DNA from: a bacterium
GTDB taxonomy: Bacteria; JAJVIF01
Assembly: GCA_022072165.1 (NCBI GenBank)
Contig: JAJVIF010000001.1
Coordinates: 461,353-525,352 of the forward strand
Length of the DNA stretch: 64,000 bases
Direction of reading: 5' to 3'
The notes beneath the pieces were generated by a model that ran no database searches, had not been told where the DNA came from, and saw nothing but the letters and a program-made list of their open reading frames with translations. Of the stretch, positions 24,776-35,559 are shown piece after piece. The position numbers were made by a program, and so were the translations under genes. Within the stretch, counting starts at the first letter, position 1. The number at the start of each line of letters is the position of its first letter.

Positions 24776-27400
24776 TCAGGGCGCGACAGTGTACTGCCGA
24801 TACCGCACCCGTCCGGTAGCGTTAGCCGTGCTGATCCGCCCAATGACCGTCATGCGCTGTGATACCGGGTCCCATTCGATGGCTGGAATGGTCGTGATGA
24901 ACTCATAGGTGCCATCCACCCCCGGGATGATCTCGAAGTCACCGGGAGTGAGTTTCTGCTGGCCATCACTGCTCAGTACTGCGCCCCAAAGTTCATACAC
25001 AGGAGTCGAGGTGTTTTCCCTGGAGTCACGCCAGACCAGGTGAATCCGGCCAGCGCTGTCGAGGGCCATGTCGGGAAAGAGGATGATGTTGGCGGCAAGT
25101 GCGCCATTTGGGGGGTCATTCACCGTGAGAAGGGGCGACCAGCCCGTGCCACTACTGAAGCGCGTAAGCCTGACACTATTGTCGTTCGGAAAGGTGGGAT
25201 CCGGATCACTGTCTTTCATCGCCACGATCGGCTCGTTCGCGCTGGTCACCAGAATGCTGGGATCGCTCAGACTGGTCCCTGTACCGATCACGACTTCCGT
25301 CGCTGCCCAGGAGCCGCCGCTCGGAGTGCCATCATCGTCGAATCGCCGATAAAAGAGCTGATGGTTGCCGGAGATGCGGTTTATCCAGACCAGGTGGAAG
25401 CGTGCCTGAGCATCCATGACGCCGCGCAGCGCTTCATCCCGCTGTACTCCGGTGTCGAGGGAATCCGCTGTGCCGGGTAGAAGCGTAAACGTGGGATTCG
25501 CGCTGGCGGCATTCTGGGAGAAGAAGACACTGATTCCCCGGTAATTCGGGCCCGCTGGCGTGCCGCTGATGAAGTAGTTCTCTGCGACAACATAGACGCG
25601 GTTCGGATTGGTCGGATGGGGCAGCACTACCGGATCCTTCCAGGACCCGTCGCCATCAATTTCGACGCCACTGGTTAGTGGATTGAGCGTCACCGTGCCC
25701 CCAGACTCCGACTGCGCTGCGATGTACCCCAGGTCATACCCCGTGTCGATAACCGCCAGGGCGGGGAGTCCATTCGCCAGAAGCCCCAAGCCAAGCCCGT
25801 TGCGTACAGCCGTGAGTGCGGTAGGAGTTCCGAATGTCGCAAACTCGTTGCGATTGCCCCAGGTGGCTCCACCATCGGTGGATCGGTAGAGTACCCAGGC
25901 GATGGGCGCTTCATCACGGAGGAAGAACGTGTACAAATCGCCGTTCCCCTCGCTGACAAGCCCCCTGGTGACGTAGTCACTTAGGAAGGCGTAGCTCACG
26001 GCTTCCCCCCCCATGTCGGCATTCAGGCCAACAGCTGGTTCCGGTAGCAACGTAATGGTGACCGGCCCTGAAACCACGCCGGGCGTCACGGGGATCCGCA
26101 CGACCTGATAGCGCGTGCTGCTCAGGGAAGAGACCGGCTGGAGACCCTCGTTGAGCCCCAGCGGGGCGGGGGAGTGGGCATCCTGCTGGTCCGTCACCCG
26201 GACCAATCCCAGTGCCTGTGTAGTGGTGGGGGGATCTAACAGGTCCGTGTTCGACACACTCGCCGTGGTACTGAGGAGTGGTGCAGCACCGGTGACTGCG
26301 GAGACCGGGAAGGGGCCCGCTGCCTGCAATAGCGGGACACTGATGTCAATGGTTCCCACCTGCGATGGCCGGGCGACTTGCGAGAGATCTGCGTTATTGG
26401 GGAACGGCGCAGCGACACTCGCATCGTGATCCCAGTCGAGCACCTCCAGGTCAATGGTCACCTGCTCAGCAGATGAATTACCAGCGAGCGAGCCGTTGAC
26501 GCTTGCCTGGATGCGCTGCACATCACCGGCGGCTTCAGGTAAAAAGTACCGCAGACTGGTGGGGTCCCCCGGCAGCGGCAGACGCTTTGTTTTTGGGTCG
26601 GGCGTGGCGCGGGGATCCATGTACTTCGCCAGTGTGACCAGTGGCAGACTGACAGATGTCTGACCTGTCAGTTCCAGATCAAATGTCACTTCTGCGCTGC
26701 CGCCCTGAGGGAACACATCGAATCCCGTCGGGACCAGGAGCGACAAATCGGTCCAGCCGTTGTTGAACGGGGAGTAGTTCCCCAGGGGATTTAGGGGATT
26801 GATGTCCTGTGCCACAAGTCGGTACGGAAAGATGTTGGCACCGGCGATACCGAGGGTTGTCCGGTCGAAAGTTTGCCCCGGATCCCGATAGCCATCAGCA
26901 TTGCGCAGCAGCGCGGCATTGGTCGTGATCGTTCCGCTGAAAAACGTATCGGTCCCTTCAACCGCGAGGAGGGCCGTGACATCAAAGATGTGCAGATCAA
27001 TCCGTTTCGATGCTGTCGCCGGAGGGTTCAGATCATCTGGTGCAGCGAACGGATGGTAAAAGGCGACCGTGACCCGGAGCGTCTGCCCGGCACCAGACCG
27101 CTCGACTTTCCGGACACGGATATCCTTTGGTTTGAAGAAGGGACGAACGCTCAGTTCATACACATCGCCCTGCGTTGAAAGAGCCCGCGTGGGGAGGACT
27201 TCAGCACTCATCGCCAGGCTGTCGACATGCAGCTCGACAGCTCCAATGACGCCAGTCACGAGGCCTGGGGAGGTCGCGACTGGCGGCTGCAAAAAGGCAT
27301 TAAACGCGGAGGTGGAAGTGTCAGTACCGCTCGTCGGTCGAGCGGCGCAACTGAGCAGCAGGATCGAGGCTGGAATCAGGCAGAGAGGTGAAGGGCGCAC
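24776..27400 (-). CDS. Giant lipoprotein 3 with Asp-box beta-propeller
   Basis: The product is 874 residues. I chose GTG 27400 because GGAGG lies eight bases upstream and a short signal peptide with lipobox LLSC (Cys18) begins there; the frame runs further upstream through an AT-rich promoter region. The shared domain is complete: FYHPFAAPDDLNPP, KRIDLHIFDVTALLA, NADGYRDPG, NPLGNY, PTGFDVFPQG, KYMDPRATPDPKTKRLP, FLPEAAGDVQ, LDWDHDASVA. An Asp-box STDGGATW lies near residue 507 and IHLVWRDSR near the end. It is the closest relative of giant lipoprotein 2. Confidence 0.85.
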   Translation of the reverse strand: MRPSPLCLIPASILLLSCAARPTSGTDTSTSAFNAFLQPPVATSPGLVTGVIGAVELHVDSLAMSAEVLPTRALSTQGDVYELSVRPFFKPKDIRVRKVERSGAGQTLRVTVAFYHPFAAPDDLNPPATASKRIDLHIFDVTALLAVEGTDTFFSGTITTNAALLRNADGYRDPGQTFDRTTLGIAGANIFPYRLVAQDINPLNPLGNYSPFNNGWTDLSLLVPTGFDVFPQGGSAEVTFDLELTGQTSVSLPLVTLAKYMDPRATPDPKTKRLPLPGDPTSLRYFLPEAAGDVQRIQASVNGSLAGNSSAEQVTIDLEVLDWDHDASVAAPFPNNADLSQVARPSQVGTIDISVPLLQAAGPFPVSAVTGAAPLLSTTASVSNTDLLDPPTTTQALGLVRVTDQQDAHSPAPLGLNEGLQPVSSLSSTRYQVVRIPVTPGVVSGPVTITLLPEPAVGLNADMGGEAVSYAFLSDYVTRGLVSEGNGDLYTFFLRDEAPIAWVLYRSTDGGATWGNRNEFATFGTPTALTAVRNGLGLGLLANGLPALAVIDTGYDLGYIAAQSESGGTVTLNPLTSGVEIDGDGSWKDPVVLPHPTNPNRVYVVAENYFISGTPAGPNYRGISVFFSQNAASANPTFTLLPGTADSLDTGVQRDEALRGVMDAQARFHLVWINRISGNHQLFYRRFDDDGTPSGGSWAATEVVIGTGTSLSDPSILVTSANEPIVAMKDSDPDPTFPNDNSVRLTRFSSGTGWSPLLTVNDPPNGALAANIILFPDMALDSAGRIHLVWRDSRENTSTPVYELWGAVLSSDGQQKLTPGDFEIIPGVDGTYEFITTIPAIEWDPVSQRMTVIGRISTANATGRVRYRQYTVAP

Positions 27401-27487
27401 GAGGGAAGCCTCCGGCGAGGTTTGGAGAGTGACAATAATGAGCTTACTCGACATCACAACAATGAGCACGCTGCTCGGAAACAGACG

Positions 27488-27510
27488 CGGGCTCCCGGTG
27501 AGGGAGCCCG
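27488..27510 (-). terminator. Terminator after giant lipoprotein 4
   Basis: A perfect 9-bp stem (CGGGCTCCC and complement) with a 5-base loop lies 27 bases past the minus-strand stop at 27537. On the minus strand it is followed by GTCTGTTTCC. Confidence 0.75.
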
Positions 27511-27536
27511 CATATACGGCTTGGTTTTGCTGACGT

Positions 27537-30446
27537 CTAGAAGCTGTACCGTCGGTAGCGCACCTTGCCGTCAGTGACGGTGCCGTTGGCATAGGCGGTC
27601 ACCAGCATCTTGTTCACGCCCGGCAGATACTGAATGCGGGAGTTGGTGAAGTCATCGGTGATGGTGGTGGCCGTAAAGACGTTGGTATCAGGTGTCAGCT
27701 TCCGACGTCCATCGGCGCTAAAGATAGTGATGGGTGTGTCATCCCACGCGTCCGTGGTCCCATCCTCGCGCCAGACGATGTGGATGCGGTTGTTGGAGTC
27801 GATGGCGACGCCGCAGTACTTCCGGAGGCTGTTGAGGTTCGGGTAATTCGTGTTGTTCACGGTCCGGGGTTTCGTCCAGCCAGAGCCCGTGTTGAATTTG
27901 GTGACGACCAGGTTCCCCCGGAGGGCTGTCTCATAATTGAGGAATGCCACCACCGGTTCGTTGGCGAAGTTCACTGCGATGTTGGTGTCATCTGCACCCG
28001 TCACATCAACCCCGACCTGTCCGATGACGACTTCCGGGCCATCCCACGCCTGCGCCGTGTCATTCCACTTGCGGTACTTGGCGCTGCCGGTGTTGCTCTG
28101 TGAGCACCAGGCGACATGGATGTTGCCGACAGAATCGATCGTGGCGATCGGGTCGAACTCGTTGGTCGTCGATCCATCGACATCCATGATGCCCGCCTGG
28201 ACGAACGTCGGATTCGGTGAGGTCGCGTCATTGGTGATCCAGAGGGTGCTGCTCCACGGATTGACGCCCAGCGTGGAACTGTTGTTTTTCGCCAGAATGT
28301 AAAGGCGATTGAGATCGATGGGATGCGGCATCACCGAGGGTGTGTACCAGTCCGACGCAATCTCGATCTCCGAGCCCTCCGATGTCGGACCCCAGTTGAT
28401 GGATGTACCAGTTTCAGAAGCCGAGCGCTTGAAGAGGAGGTCAAAGCCGGAGTCCATGCCAGCAAAACAGGGCCGGCCGTCATTCATGATGCCGAGAGAG
28501 ATACCGCGCACAGCCGAGTTCTGGGCATTAACAGGGCTCGGGAACGGAGTCGTGATAGTGTTCGGCGCACCCCAGGTCGTCGCACTGTCAGTGCTCTTGT
28601 ATACGACCCAGTCAAGAGGCGTGGACCCACGTCGCAGGAGGAAATAGACCTCTCCAGAAGGCTTGGCGACCAGGATATCCGGGTTATCGGTCACCGTGGT
28701 TGTCGCAGACTGATTGACCATGTCCGCATTGATGCCACCCGGAACGGGGAGCGGATCGAGCGTGACGCTGAGTGGCGCAGAAATGTTGACCGTGAGAGTG
28801 CACTCTGTCGAGAAGGGAGTCACGTTGCCATCAGTGATGCGGAGTTTGATCGTCTGCGTGCCAGGGACTGGGTAGGTGAAGGACCCTGGAAAATCCGGGA
28901 GATCCGACCCATTCGTTGCTGTCACCGTGCTGTCATAAGTACCATCGTTGTCGTAGTCGATCTCGTACAGGATGATGCCATCGACATCACTGGCGGGTGT
29001 GGAGGCCGCATCCAGATCGAGGTTGTATGGGATGCCAGCGACCGCTTCCAGCGCCCAGGAACCACCGGAGTAAACCGGGCAGGAAGGACCGGCATTGGAG
29101 GCGAGCACCTCAAAGCGGACCACCTGGTACCGGGTACTGCTCAGGGTCGTCACCGGAGCCAGCGACTCGTTCAGGGCGATCGGCTTGGTGGAGTCGGTGG
29201 TGTCATCGTCATCCTGCGAGTCCGCTACTTTTACCATCGCCAGCACCTGAGTAGGGGTGGGGGATGAGAAGAGGTCCTGATTGTTCACCGGTACCGAAAC
29301 AGTCCAGAGGGGGCCGGAACCGCTGACCGCGCCACCGGCGAACACCCCTCCGGCGTAGAGCTGCGGTGCACTCAGTTCGACACCGGTGATCGTGGAAGCC
29401 TCTGAGATCTCGTTGAGGTTACTGTTGTTGGGGAAAGTCCCCGCGACCGCAGCATCGTGATCCCAGTCCAGAATCGTGAGATTCAACGTGGCGATCTCGC
29501 TGCTGCTGCCGGAGTTGAGGGTCCCGACAACTGCCCCTTCGAGGCGCTGCACATCCCCAGCAGCCTCCGGCAGGATGTACTGGAGGGCGGTCGGATCCCC
29601 CGCCACTGGGAGGCGCTTGCTCTTGGGATTGGGGGTGGAACGCGGGTCCATGTACTTGGCCAGCGTCACCAGATTGAGACTGATGGGATTCGTGGCATCC
29701 AGGCGGAACGTGACCGTGGAGGTCCCCCCCTGCGGAAAGACGTCGTATCCCGTCGGGGCGATCAGCGATGCCCCGGTCCACCCGTTGGCGGTCGGGTTGT
29801 AGTTGCCCGCCGGATTGCCGGTGTCGATGTTGCCGACCAGCTTGTAAGGAAAGACGTTGGCGTTGGTCACGCCGAGAGATGACAGGTTGACAGTCTCTCC
29901 CGGCTTCCGGTAGCCATCAGCGTTGACCAGCAAATTGGCATTGGTGGTAACAGCGTCTGGTCCGCTGAAAAAGGTGTGGCTCCCCTCTGCGACCACCATG
30001 GCGGTGACATCGAAGATGTGCAGGTCGATGCGCTTGGTGGCAGATGCCGGCGGATTCAGATCAGACGGTGCGGCGAAGGGATGGCTAAAGGTGATGTCGA
30101 CATCGATGGTGCTCCCCGGTCCGCGGGTGACACCAGCCACCTTGACGTTGCCAGAGCGCAGGAACGGGCGGATGGACAGGTGATACAGATCGCCCTGAGT
30201 TTGGGCCAGATGTGGAGTGGTGACTTCGGCATGGAGCGTTTCTGGATTGATGTCGAGCTGGGAGAGCCCCAGCATCCCGGCCACCATTCCCGGTGACACA
30301 TCTGCCAGCGGACCTGCGACCTCGCTGGTCAGCTGGACCGGCTCGGAACCAGGGGAATCTGACGTGGTGTTCGTTGGGGCTGAACTATTGCAGCCCACCG
30401 CGAGAGCGGCACCCAGAAGTGGGAGCCAGAGAGAGCAGTGTCGCAT
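27537..30446 (-). CDS. Giant lipoprotein 4 with PKD-like insert and Asp-box propeller
   Basis: The product is 969 residues from ATG 30446, with GAGG seven bases upstream. Lipobox LAVGC gives Cys19. The shared domain (about 70-450) has GDLYHLSIRPFLRSG, FSHPFAAPSDLNPP, KRIDLHIFDVTAMVV, NADGYRKPG, PTGYDVFPQG, KYMDPRSTPNPKSKRLP, LPEAAGDVQ and LDWDHDAAVA. A PKD-like domain of about 100 residues (452-562; IDYDNDGTYDS, FTYPVPGTQTIKLRI) is inserted before the propeller and explains its greater length. The Asp-box is STDSATTW (about 619), with IHIVWRED near the end. Confidence 0.87.
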   Translation of the reverse strand: MRHCSLWLPLLGAALAVGCNSSAPTNTTSDSPGSEPVQLTSEVAGPLADVSPGMVAGMLGLSQLDINPETLHAEVTTPHLAQTQGDLYHLSIRPFLRSGNVKVAGVTRGPGSTIDVDITFSHPFAAPSDLNPPASATKRIDLHIFDVTAMVVAEGSHTFFSGPDAVTTNANLLVNADGYRKPGETVNLSSLGVTNANVFPYKLVGNIDTGNPAGNYNPTANGWTGASLIAPTGYDVFPQGGTSTVTFRLDATNPISLNLVTLAKYMDPRSTPNPKSKRLPVAGDPTALQYILPEAAGDVQRLEGAVVGTLNSGSSSEIATLNLTILDWDHDAAVAGTFPNNSNLNEISEASTITGVELSAPQLYAGGVFAGGAVSGSGPLWTVSVPVNNQDLFSSPTPTQVLAMVKVADSQDDDDTTDSTKPIALNESLAPVTTLSSTRYQVVRFEVLASNAGPSCPVYSGGSWALEAVAGIPYNLDLDAASTPASDVDGIILYEIDYDNDGTYDSTVTATNGSDLPDFPGSFTYPVPGTQTIKLRITDGNVTPFSTECTLTVNISAPLSVTLDPLPVPGGINADMVNQSATTTVTDNPDILVAKPSGEVYFLLRRGSTPLDWVVYKSTDSATTWGAPNTITTPFPSPVNAQNSAVRGISLGIMNDGRPCFAGMDSGFDLLFKRSASETGTSINWGPTSEGSEIEIASDWYTPSVMPHPIDLNRLYILAKNNSSTLGVNPWSSTLWITNDATSPNPTFVQAGIMDVDGSTTNEFDPIATIDSVGNIHVAWCSQSNTGSAKYRKWNDTAQAWDGPEVVIGQVGVDVTGADDTNIAVNFANEPVVAFLNYETALRGNLVVTKFNTGSGWTKPRTVNNTNYPNLNSLRKYCGVAIDSNNRIHIVWREDGTTDAWDDTPITIFSADGRRKLTPDTNVFTATTITDDFTNSRIQYLPGVNKMLVTAYANGTVTDGKVRYRRYSF

Positions 30447-30496
30447 GAACAAACCTCGGGGCGTAGCAGGTTGGGCGAGAGTGAAACAGCGTCGGT

Positions 30497-30526
30497 ATTC
30501 TACGCCCGAAACACTACAGCGCCCAA
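30497..30526 (-). promoter_or_regulatory. Probable promoter for giant lipoprotein 4
   Basis: On the minus strand TTGGGC (30521-30526) and TAGAAT (30497-30502) are 18 bases apart, about 50 bases upstream of the start. Confidence 0.45.
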
Positions 30527-30558
30527 TCCCTTTTCTCAGCCTTACGTGTACGTTACCG

Positions 30559-30771
30559 CTACCGCTGCCAGGCACGCTCTACGAGGGCCAGCTGGGCCAG
30601 TCCCAGAATCTGACAGGGGAAGTAGCCACAGAAAAACATACTGGGGTCCTGATGCAGCCAGCCCAGATTGCCCAGGATCGCTCCGGAAAGGCAGGTCAGA
30701 AATGCGGAAGTGAGGAGCAGTTGACGAGGTGAAAACATCAGGGAGGGAGGCACCGCTGTCTGGGATGTCAA
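30559..30771 (-). CDS. Possible small membrane protein
   Basis: The frame encodes 70 residues with a hydrophobic segment (LLLTSAFLTCLSGAILG) and an aromatic second half. The first ATG lies directly after the terminator of the thioredoxin gene, with AGGAG 12 bases upstream inside the hairpin. ATG 30738 is an alternative start. It overlaps the upstream region of giant lipoprotein 4. The composition is plausible but I cannot confirm that it is a gene. Confidence 0.35.
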   Translation of the reverse strand: MTSQTAVPPSLMFSPRQLLLTSAFLTCLSGAILGNLGWLHQDPSMFFCGYFPCQILGLAQLALVERAWQR

Positions 30772-30775
30772 GAAA

Positions 30776-30798
30776 GCGCTCCTGAACCTCAGGAGCGC
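30776..30798 (-). terminator. Terminator after the thioredoxin-like gene
   Basis: A perfect 10-bp stem (GCGCTCCTGA and complement) with a 3-base loop is followed on the minus strand by TTTCTTGAC. Confidence 0.8.
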
Positions 30799-30851
30799 GG
30801 GTAGCCTACCAGATGCCCGCGGATGTCGCGAGCCGCTTTTGCACGAATTCG

Positions 30852-31295
30852 CTACAGACTGGCGAACTCGGACACCAGTGCATCCTTGGGACGAAGTCCG
30901 ACAATCCGCTTCACTTCGGTGCCATTCTTGTAGACGATCAGGGTTGGGATGCTTCCCACTCCTAATGACTTGCCCTTAGAACTGTCATCCGTGTTGATTT
31001 TCACGAACTTGACCCGCTTGTTTTCGTGGCTGATCTCCTCCAGGATGGGAGAAAGCTTCCGGCAGGGGCCGCACCAGTCCGCGTACATGTCCACCACAAC
31101 CGGGAATGTGTTGGACGCCTGAATGACCTCGACATCCCACTTGTCATCTGTGATAAGGGTGACCCCGCCCGCCAGTTCCTTCACTTTTGCAGGTGCATCG
31201 GACGGCGCAGACTTGATCTTGACTGGCAGCGATGCCAGACATCCGGAAGTGAAGCAGAGGGCCGCAATTGCGGTGCAGATCATCATGAGTCGCAT
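30852..31295 (-). CDS. Thioredoxin-like lipoprotein
   Basis: The product is 147 residues. The signal peptide ends in FTSGC with Cys19 lipidated. The thioredoxin fold follows, with active site WCGPC (74-78), the cis-Pro segment GSIPTLIVYKNG and a terminal helix. The CGPC dipeptide is that of cytoplasmic thioredoxin, but the lipid anchor places this enzyme outside the inner membrane, where it could reduce or shuffle disulfides of exported Cys-rich proteins. AGGAG lies 11 bases before ATG 31295. It has its own terminator. Confidence 0.92.
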   Translation of the reverse strand: MRLMMICTAIAALCFTSGCLASLPVKIKSAPSDAPAKVKELAGGVTLITDDKWDVEVIQASNTFPVVVDMYADWCGPCRKLSPILEEISHENKRVKFVKINTDDSSKGKSLGVGSIPTLIVYKNGTEVKRIVGLRPKDALVSEFASL

Positions 31296-31390
31296 GGTTG
31301 GTGCGCTCCTGTCAGCCGAAAGATAGGAGACTCGCTAAGGAACACGATAAGGATACCAGTGATGTCGACATATAGCCAGTGGTTCCGACA

Positions 31391-34300
31391 CTACATGTTC
31401 CGCCGATACTCGCCGCCGACCTGGTAAAGCGCGTGGGTGATCTGGCCCAGCGAGGCGACTTTGACCGTCTCCATGAGCTCGGCGAAGAGATTGCCGCCGG
31501 AGAGCGCGACTTCCTGTAGCCGCCGTAACGCTGCTGGCGCCGCGTCTTTGTGCCGCTCCTGAAACGCCCGGGTATTGCGGATGCACTGCTCTTTTTCTTC
31601 GGTGCTGGAGCGACGCAACTCCGTTTTAGGGGGCTCGTAGTCAGGTGCGAGCGTGGCTGGGTCGATGAATGTGTTAACCCCAACCAGCGGTAGTTCTCCG
31701 GAATGCTTGAGATGCTCGTAGTAAAGCGACTCTTCCTGAATCCGGAAACGCTGGTACTGCAGCTCCATGGCTCCCAGGACTCCGCCGCGCTCTGTGAGCC
31801 GGTCGAACTCTGCCAGAACAGCCTCCTCGACCAGTTCCGTCAGCTCCTCGATGATGAACGCCCCCTGCAGGGGATTCTCGTTCTTGGCGAGGCCTAATTC
31901 CCGGTTGATCACGAGCTGGATGGCCATTGCCCGACGCACCGAATCCTCGGTGGGTGTCGTCACGGCTTCGTCGTAAGCGTTGGTGTGCAGTGAGTTGCAG
32001 TTGTCGTAGATCGCCATCAGCGCCTGGAGGGTCGTGCGAATGTCGTTGAACGCCATCTCCTGAGCATGAAGCGACCGGCCAGAGGTCTGGATGTGGTACT
32101 TCAGCATCTGACTCCTGGCTCCAGCACCGTACCGGTCCCGCATGGCAATGGACCAGATGCGACGGGCGACCCGTCCAATGACGGCGTACTCCGGGTCCAG
32201 CCCATTCGAAAAGAAGAAGCTCAGGTTCGGGGCGAAGTCATCGATGTGCATTCCCCGGCTCAGGTAGTACTCCACATAGGTAAAGCCGTTCGCCAGGGTA
32301 AAGGCCAGCTGCGAGATCGGATTTGCGCCCGCTTCAGCGATGTGGTACCCCGAAATGGAGACCGAGTAGTGGTTTCTGACGCCGTTCTGGATGTAGAACT
32401 GCTGGACATCGCCCATGAGCTTCAGGCTGAACTCCGTGGAGAAGATGCAGGTGTTTTGGGCCTGATCTTCCTTGAGGATGTCCGCCTGGACCGTGCCCCG
32501 GACCTGCGTCAGAGTCCAGGCTCTGAGCTCGGCATACTCGGTTTCGGTCAGCGTCCGGCCAAGCTCGGCTTCCTGCTTGCGGACCTGCTGATGAATCGCG
32601 GTGTTGAAGAAGAACGCCAGGATGATCGCCGCCGGACCGTTGATCGTCATCGAAACGGACGTGTTCGGAGCACAGAGATCGAAGCCGTCATAGAGCTTCT
32701 CCATGTCCTCGAGCGTGGCAATGGAGACCCCGGAGACGCCAACCTTGCCGTAGATGTCAGGACGGTAGTCGGGGTCTTCGCCGTAGAGCGTCACGGAATC
32801 GAAAGCGGTGGACAGACGCTTCGCCGGCATGTCCTTGGCGAGGAAATGGAAGCGGGCATTGGTGCGCTCCGGTGGACCCTCGCCGGCAAACATGCGGGTG
32901 GGATCTTCCTGCGTCCGCTTGAAGGGGTAGACACCGGCGGTGTAAGGGAACTCGCCGGGAACATTTTCCAGCAACTGCCATTGCAGGATGAGCCCGTGAT
33001 CGGAATAGTCCGGCAGGATGACTTTCGGGATGAAGAGGTGCGACAGCGACTCTGTGACCTGTTCGACACGCACTTCCTTGTCGCGAACCTGATAGACAAA
33101 CTCGCGACCCTGATACTGCGCCCGTTTGGCTGCCCACTGATCAATCAGTGATTTGTTCGCAGGCGTGAGGGCAGCACTGAAGTCATGCGCTGCCGCACGG
33201 AGCGGTTCGATGTCGGCCTGCGGGTCCCGTTGTCGCAGTATGGCCGCAGCAGCTTCGAGTTGCTGGACCTGTCGTGCCACCTGGGCTTGTGCCCGCGCCT
33301 GGGCTTTGTAGCTCCGGACCGTTTCAGCAATCTCACTCAGGTAGCGCTCACGACGTGGCGGGATGATCCGGGTGGCGACCTCGGTCATCTGTGCGACTGG
33401 GGCATTCGACGCCAGCGATGACTGCCAGGGTTTGCCGGTCTTCTCTTGCAGTCTGCTCAGCAGCGCCAGGTAGAGGGCATTGACGCCGGGGTCATTGAAG
33501 TGCGACGCCATCGTGCCGAAGACCGGCATGGCTTCCAGCGGTTCTGCGAAAGCCTGGCGATTTCGCTGCACCTGTTTCGCGACCGCATGGAAGGCATCCT
33601 CAGAGCCCCGGCGATCGAACTTGTTGACAATCACCAAGTCCGCGAAGTCGAGCATCTCGATCTTTTCCAGCTGTGTCGGCGCGCCATACTCGGCCGTCAT
33701 CACGTAGAGCGTGATGTCTGAGAGCGAAGTGATGGCGCTCGAAGCCTGCCCAATGCCTGAGGTCTCACAAAAGATCAATCCAAAACCAGCGGACCTTGCG
33801 ACCGCCACCGCTTCATCAAGGGCCTGCGAAATCTCTGACCCGGACTCCCGTGTCGCCAGCGATCGCATGTAGATGCGATCCCCCTCGATGGCATTCATCC
33901 GGATCCGGTCGCCCAGCAGGGCACCGCCGGTCTTCTTGCGGGTGGGGTCCACCGACAAAATACAGATGGAGAGCTCGGGAAAGTCGCGGGCGAATCGCAG
34001 GACCAGTTCATCGGTCACGGAGGACTTCCCGGCCCCTCCTGTGCCCGTCAGCCCGATGACCGGGGCTGGAGTAGCTTTGGCCCGGTCTTCAAGTGCAGCC
34101 AGTGCAGCGCGCATCGCTTCGGGAATGTCCGTACCACCAGACGCGACCGTTTCCGCCAGCGTAATGGCTCGGGCGAGGTGTTGCCAGGCGGTCGGTGCCA
34201 ATTGCTTCAGTTCGCCATTGAGCGTTGCCGGGAGGGTCGGAAAGTCACACTCCCGCAGAATCTGGTTGATCATCCCCTGGAGTCCCAGGCGCCGACCGTC

Positions 34301-34672
34301 ATCAGGCGAGAAAATCTTGGCGATGCCGTAGGATTCCAGCTCAGCGATTTCCTCAGGGACAATCACCCCACCGCCACCGCCATAAATCCGGATCTGTGTT
34401 GCGCCCTTTTGCTGGAGAAGATCATGCATGTATTTGAAGAACTCAACGTGCCCACCCTGATAGCTCGAGACGGCTATTCCCTGGGCATCTTCCTGAATCG
34501 CCGCATCCACAATTTCTTCGGCGGAGCGGTTGTGCCCCAGATGGATGACCTCGGCGCCAGAGGCCTGGAGGATCCGGCGCATCACGTTGATCGCGGCGTC
34601 GTGCCCATCGAACAGGGCGGCGGCTGTGACGATGCGAATCTTGTGGGTCGGCTGGTAGACCGTAGTCTCCAT
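31391..34672 (-). CDS. icmF: Fused isobutyryl-CoA mutase
   Basis: The product is 1093 residues and interconverts isobutyryl-CoA and n-butyryl-CoA with adenosylcobalamin. The order is diagnostic of IcmF. The N-terminal B12-binding domain (about 10-140) has [12 protein letters not shown] and GHNRSAEE. The central MeaB-type G-protein chaperone has P-loop [12 protein letters not shown] (about 207) and NKFD. The C-terminal mutase barrel (about 540-1093) has [11 protein letters not shown] and [16 protein letters not shown]. Ordinary methylmalonyl-CoA mutase lacks the inserted GTPase. It lies about 75 bases downstream of sdhB on the same strand and could share transcripts with sdhCAB. Confidence 0.95.
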   Translation of the reverse strand: METTVYQPTHKIRIVTAAALFDGHDAAINVMRRILQASGAEVIHLGHNRSAEEIVDAAIQEDAQGIAVSSYQGGHVEFFKYMHDLLQQKGATQIRIYGGGGGVIVPEEIAELESYGIAKIFSPDDGRRLGLQGMINQILRECDFPTLPATLNGELKQLAPTAWQHLARAITLAETVASGGTDIPEAMRAALAALEDRAKATPAPVIGLTGTGGAGKSSVTDELVLRFARDFPELSICILSVDPTRKKTGGALLGDRIRMNAIEGDRIYMRSLATRESGSEISQALDEAVAVARSAGFGLIFCETSGIGQASSAITSLSDITLYVMTAEYGAPTQLEKIEMLDFADLVIVNKFDRRGSEDAFHAVAKQVQRNRQAFAEPLEAMPVFGTMASHFNDPGVNALYLALLSRLQEKTGKPWQSSLASNAPVAQMTEVATRIIPPRRERYLSEIAETVRSYKAQARAQAQVARQVQQLEAAAAILRQRDPQADIEPLRAAAHDFSAALTPANKSLIDQWAAKRAQYQGREFVYQVRDKEVRVEQVTESLSHLFIPKVILPDYSDHGLILQWQLLENVPGEFPYTAGVYPFKRTQEDPTRMFAGEGPPERTNARFHFLAKDMPAKRLSTAFDSVTLYGEDPDYRPDIYGKVGVSGVSIATLEDMEKLYDGFDLCAPNTSVSMTINGPAAIILAFFFNTAIHQQVRKQEAELGRTLTETEYAELRAWTLTQVRGTVQADILKEDQAQNTCIFSTEFSLKLMGDVQQFYIQNGVRNHYSVSISGYHIAEAGANPISQLAFTLANGFTYVEYYLSRGMHIDDFAPNLSFFFSNGLDPEYAVIGRVARRIWSIAMRDRYGAGARSQMLKYHIQTSGRSLHAQEMAFNDIRTTLQALMAIYDNCNSLHTNAYDEAVTTPTEDSVRRAMAIQLVINRELGLAKNENPLQGAFIIEELTELVEEAVLAEFDRLTERGGVLGAMELQYQRFRIQEESLYYEHLKHSGELPLVGVNTFIDPATLAPDYEPPKTELRRSSTEEKEQCIRNTRAFQERHKDAAPAALRRLQEVALSGGNLFAELMETVKVASLGQITHALYQVGGEYRRNM

Positions 34673-34747
34673 GGCAGGGCAGTCCCCCCCGTCAGAATGG
34701 CGTGGCTGACATGGAGTGTAGCAGGGGACCCGGCAGCCAGGAGAGTC

Positions 34748-35503
34748 CTATCGGAGCGAGAAAAGCTGCCGGAAAGCGTGGCGGGTCGCTTCCTTGTTCA
34801 TCTCCGCGATGCTGTCGACCAGGGGGATCTCTTTGGGACAGACTTCCACGCAGTTCTGGGCGTTGCCGCAGTCTTCCAGGCCCCCAGGGCCCATGAGGGC
34901 TTCCACCCGTTCAGCAGACTGACCGGCTCCGGTGGGGTGCATGTTGAACAGACGTGCCTGCGAGATAGGTGCGGCGCCGATAAAGGGTGACTTCTCGTTC
35001 ACCTGCGGACAGGCTTCCAGACAGCAGCCACAGGTCATGCAGGTCGAGAGGGCGTACCGTTCCTCTGCGATCTGCGGAGGCTGCCGTGGACCCTCACCCA
35101 GGGGGTAGTACCCATCGACTGGCACCCAGGCCTGCACCCGCTTGAGCGACTCGAACATGCTGGAGCGATCGACCTGCAGGTCCCGGACCAGTGGGAACTT
35201 CTTCATCGGCTCCAGCGTGAAATTGTCAGGGAGCGTGTCGATGAGGGCGGTACAGCTCTGCCGCACCCGGCCGTTGATGTTCATGGTGCAGGAGCCGCAG
35301 ACTTCTTCGAGACAGGCAGCATCCCAGGTGGGGGGAGTGGTCGCTTTCCCCTCAGCGGTGACCGGATTCCGCTGGACTTCCATGAGCACCGAGATCACAT
35401 TCATGTTGGGCCGGTAGGGAATCCGGAAAGACTCCCAGTAGGACGGCTTTCCGGGACCTTCCTGGCGCAGGACACGAAAGTTGATGTGCTGTCGCGTGCT
35501 CAT
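34748..35503 (-). CDS. sdhB: Succinate dehydrogenase iron-sulfur subunit
   Basis: The product is 251 residues and carries electrons from SdhA to the membrane quinone. The [2Fe-2S] ligands lie in CLEEVCGSC and RQSC. The second half has CMTCGCCLEACP and NAQNCVEVCP for the [4Fe-4S] and [3Fe-4S] clusters. It is the last gene of sdhC-sdhA-sdhB. The length is typical of the Bacillus-type enzyme with one membrane subunit. Confidence 0.96.
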   Translation of the reverse strand: MSTRQHINFRVLRQEGPGKPSYWESFRIPYRPNMNVISVLMEVQRNPVTAEGKATTPPTWDAACLEEVCGSCTMNINGRVRQSCTALIDTLPDNFTLEPMKKFPLVRDLQVDRSSMFESLKRVQAWVPVDGYYPLGEGPRQPPQIAEERYALSTCMTCGCCLEACPQVNEKSPFIGAAPISQARLFNMHPTGAGQSAERVEALMGPGGLEDCGNAQNCVEVCPKEIPLVDSIAEMNKEATRHAFRQLFSLR

Positions 35504-35559
35504 GGCTCGGCCTCTTTCCTCTGGCTCTCTTACAGATGACGCAGTCTGCTGTCTGCTAA

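Noticed and set aside
32066-33151. 361-codon plus-strand frame inside icmF
   Set aside because: IcmF is intact over its full length on the other strand.
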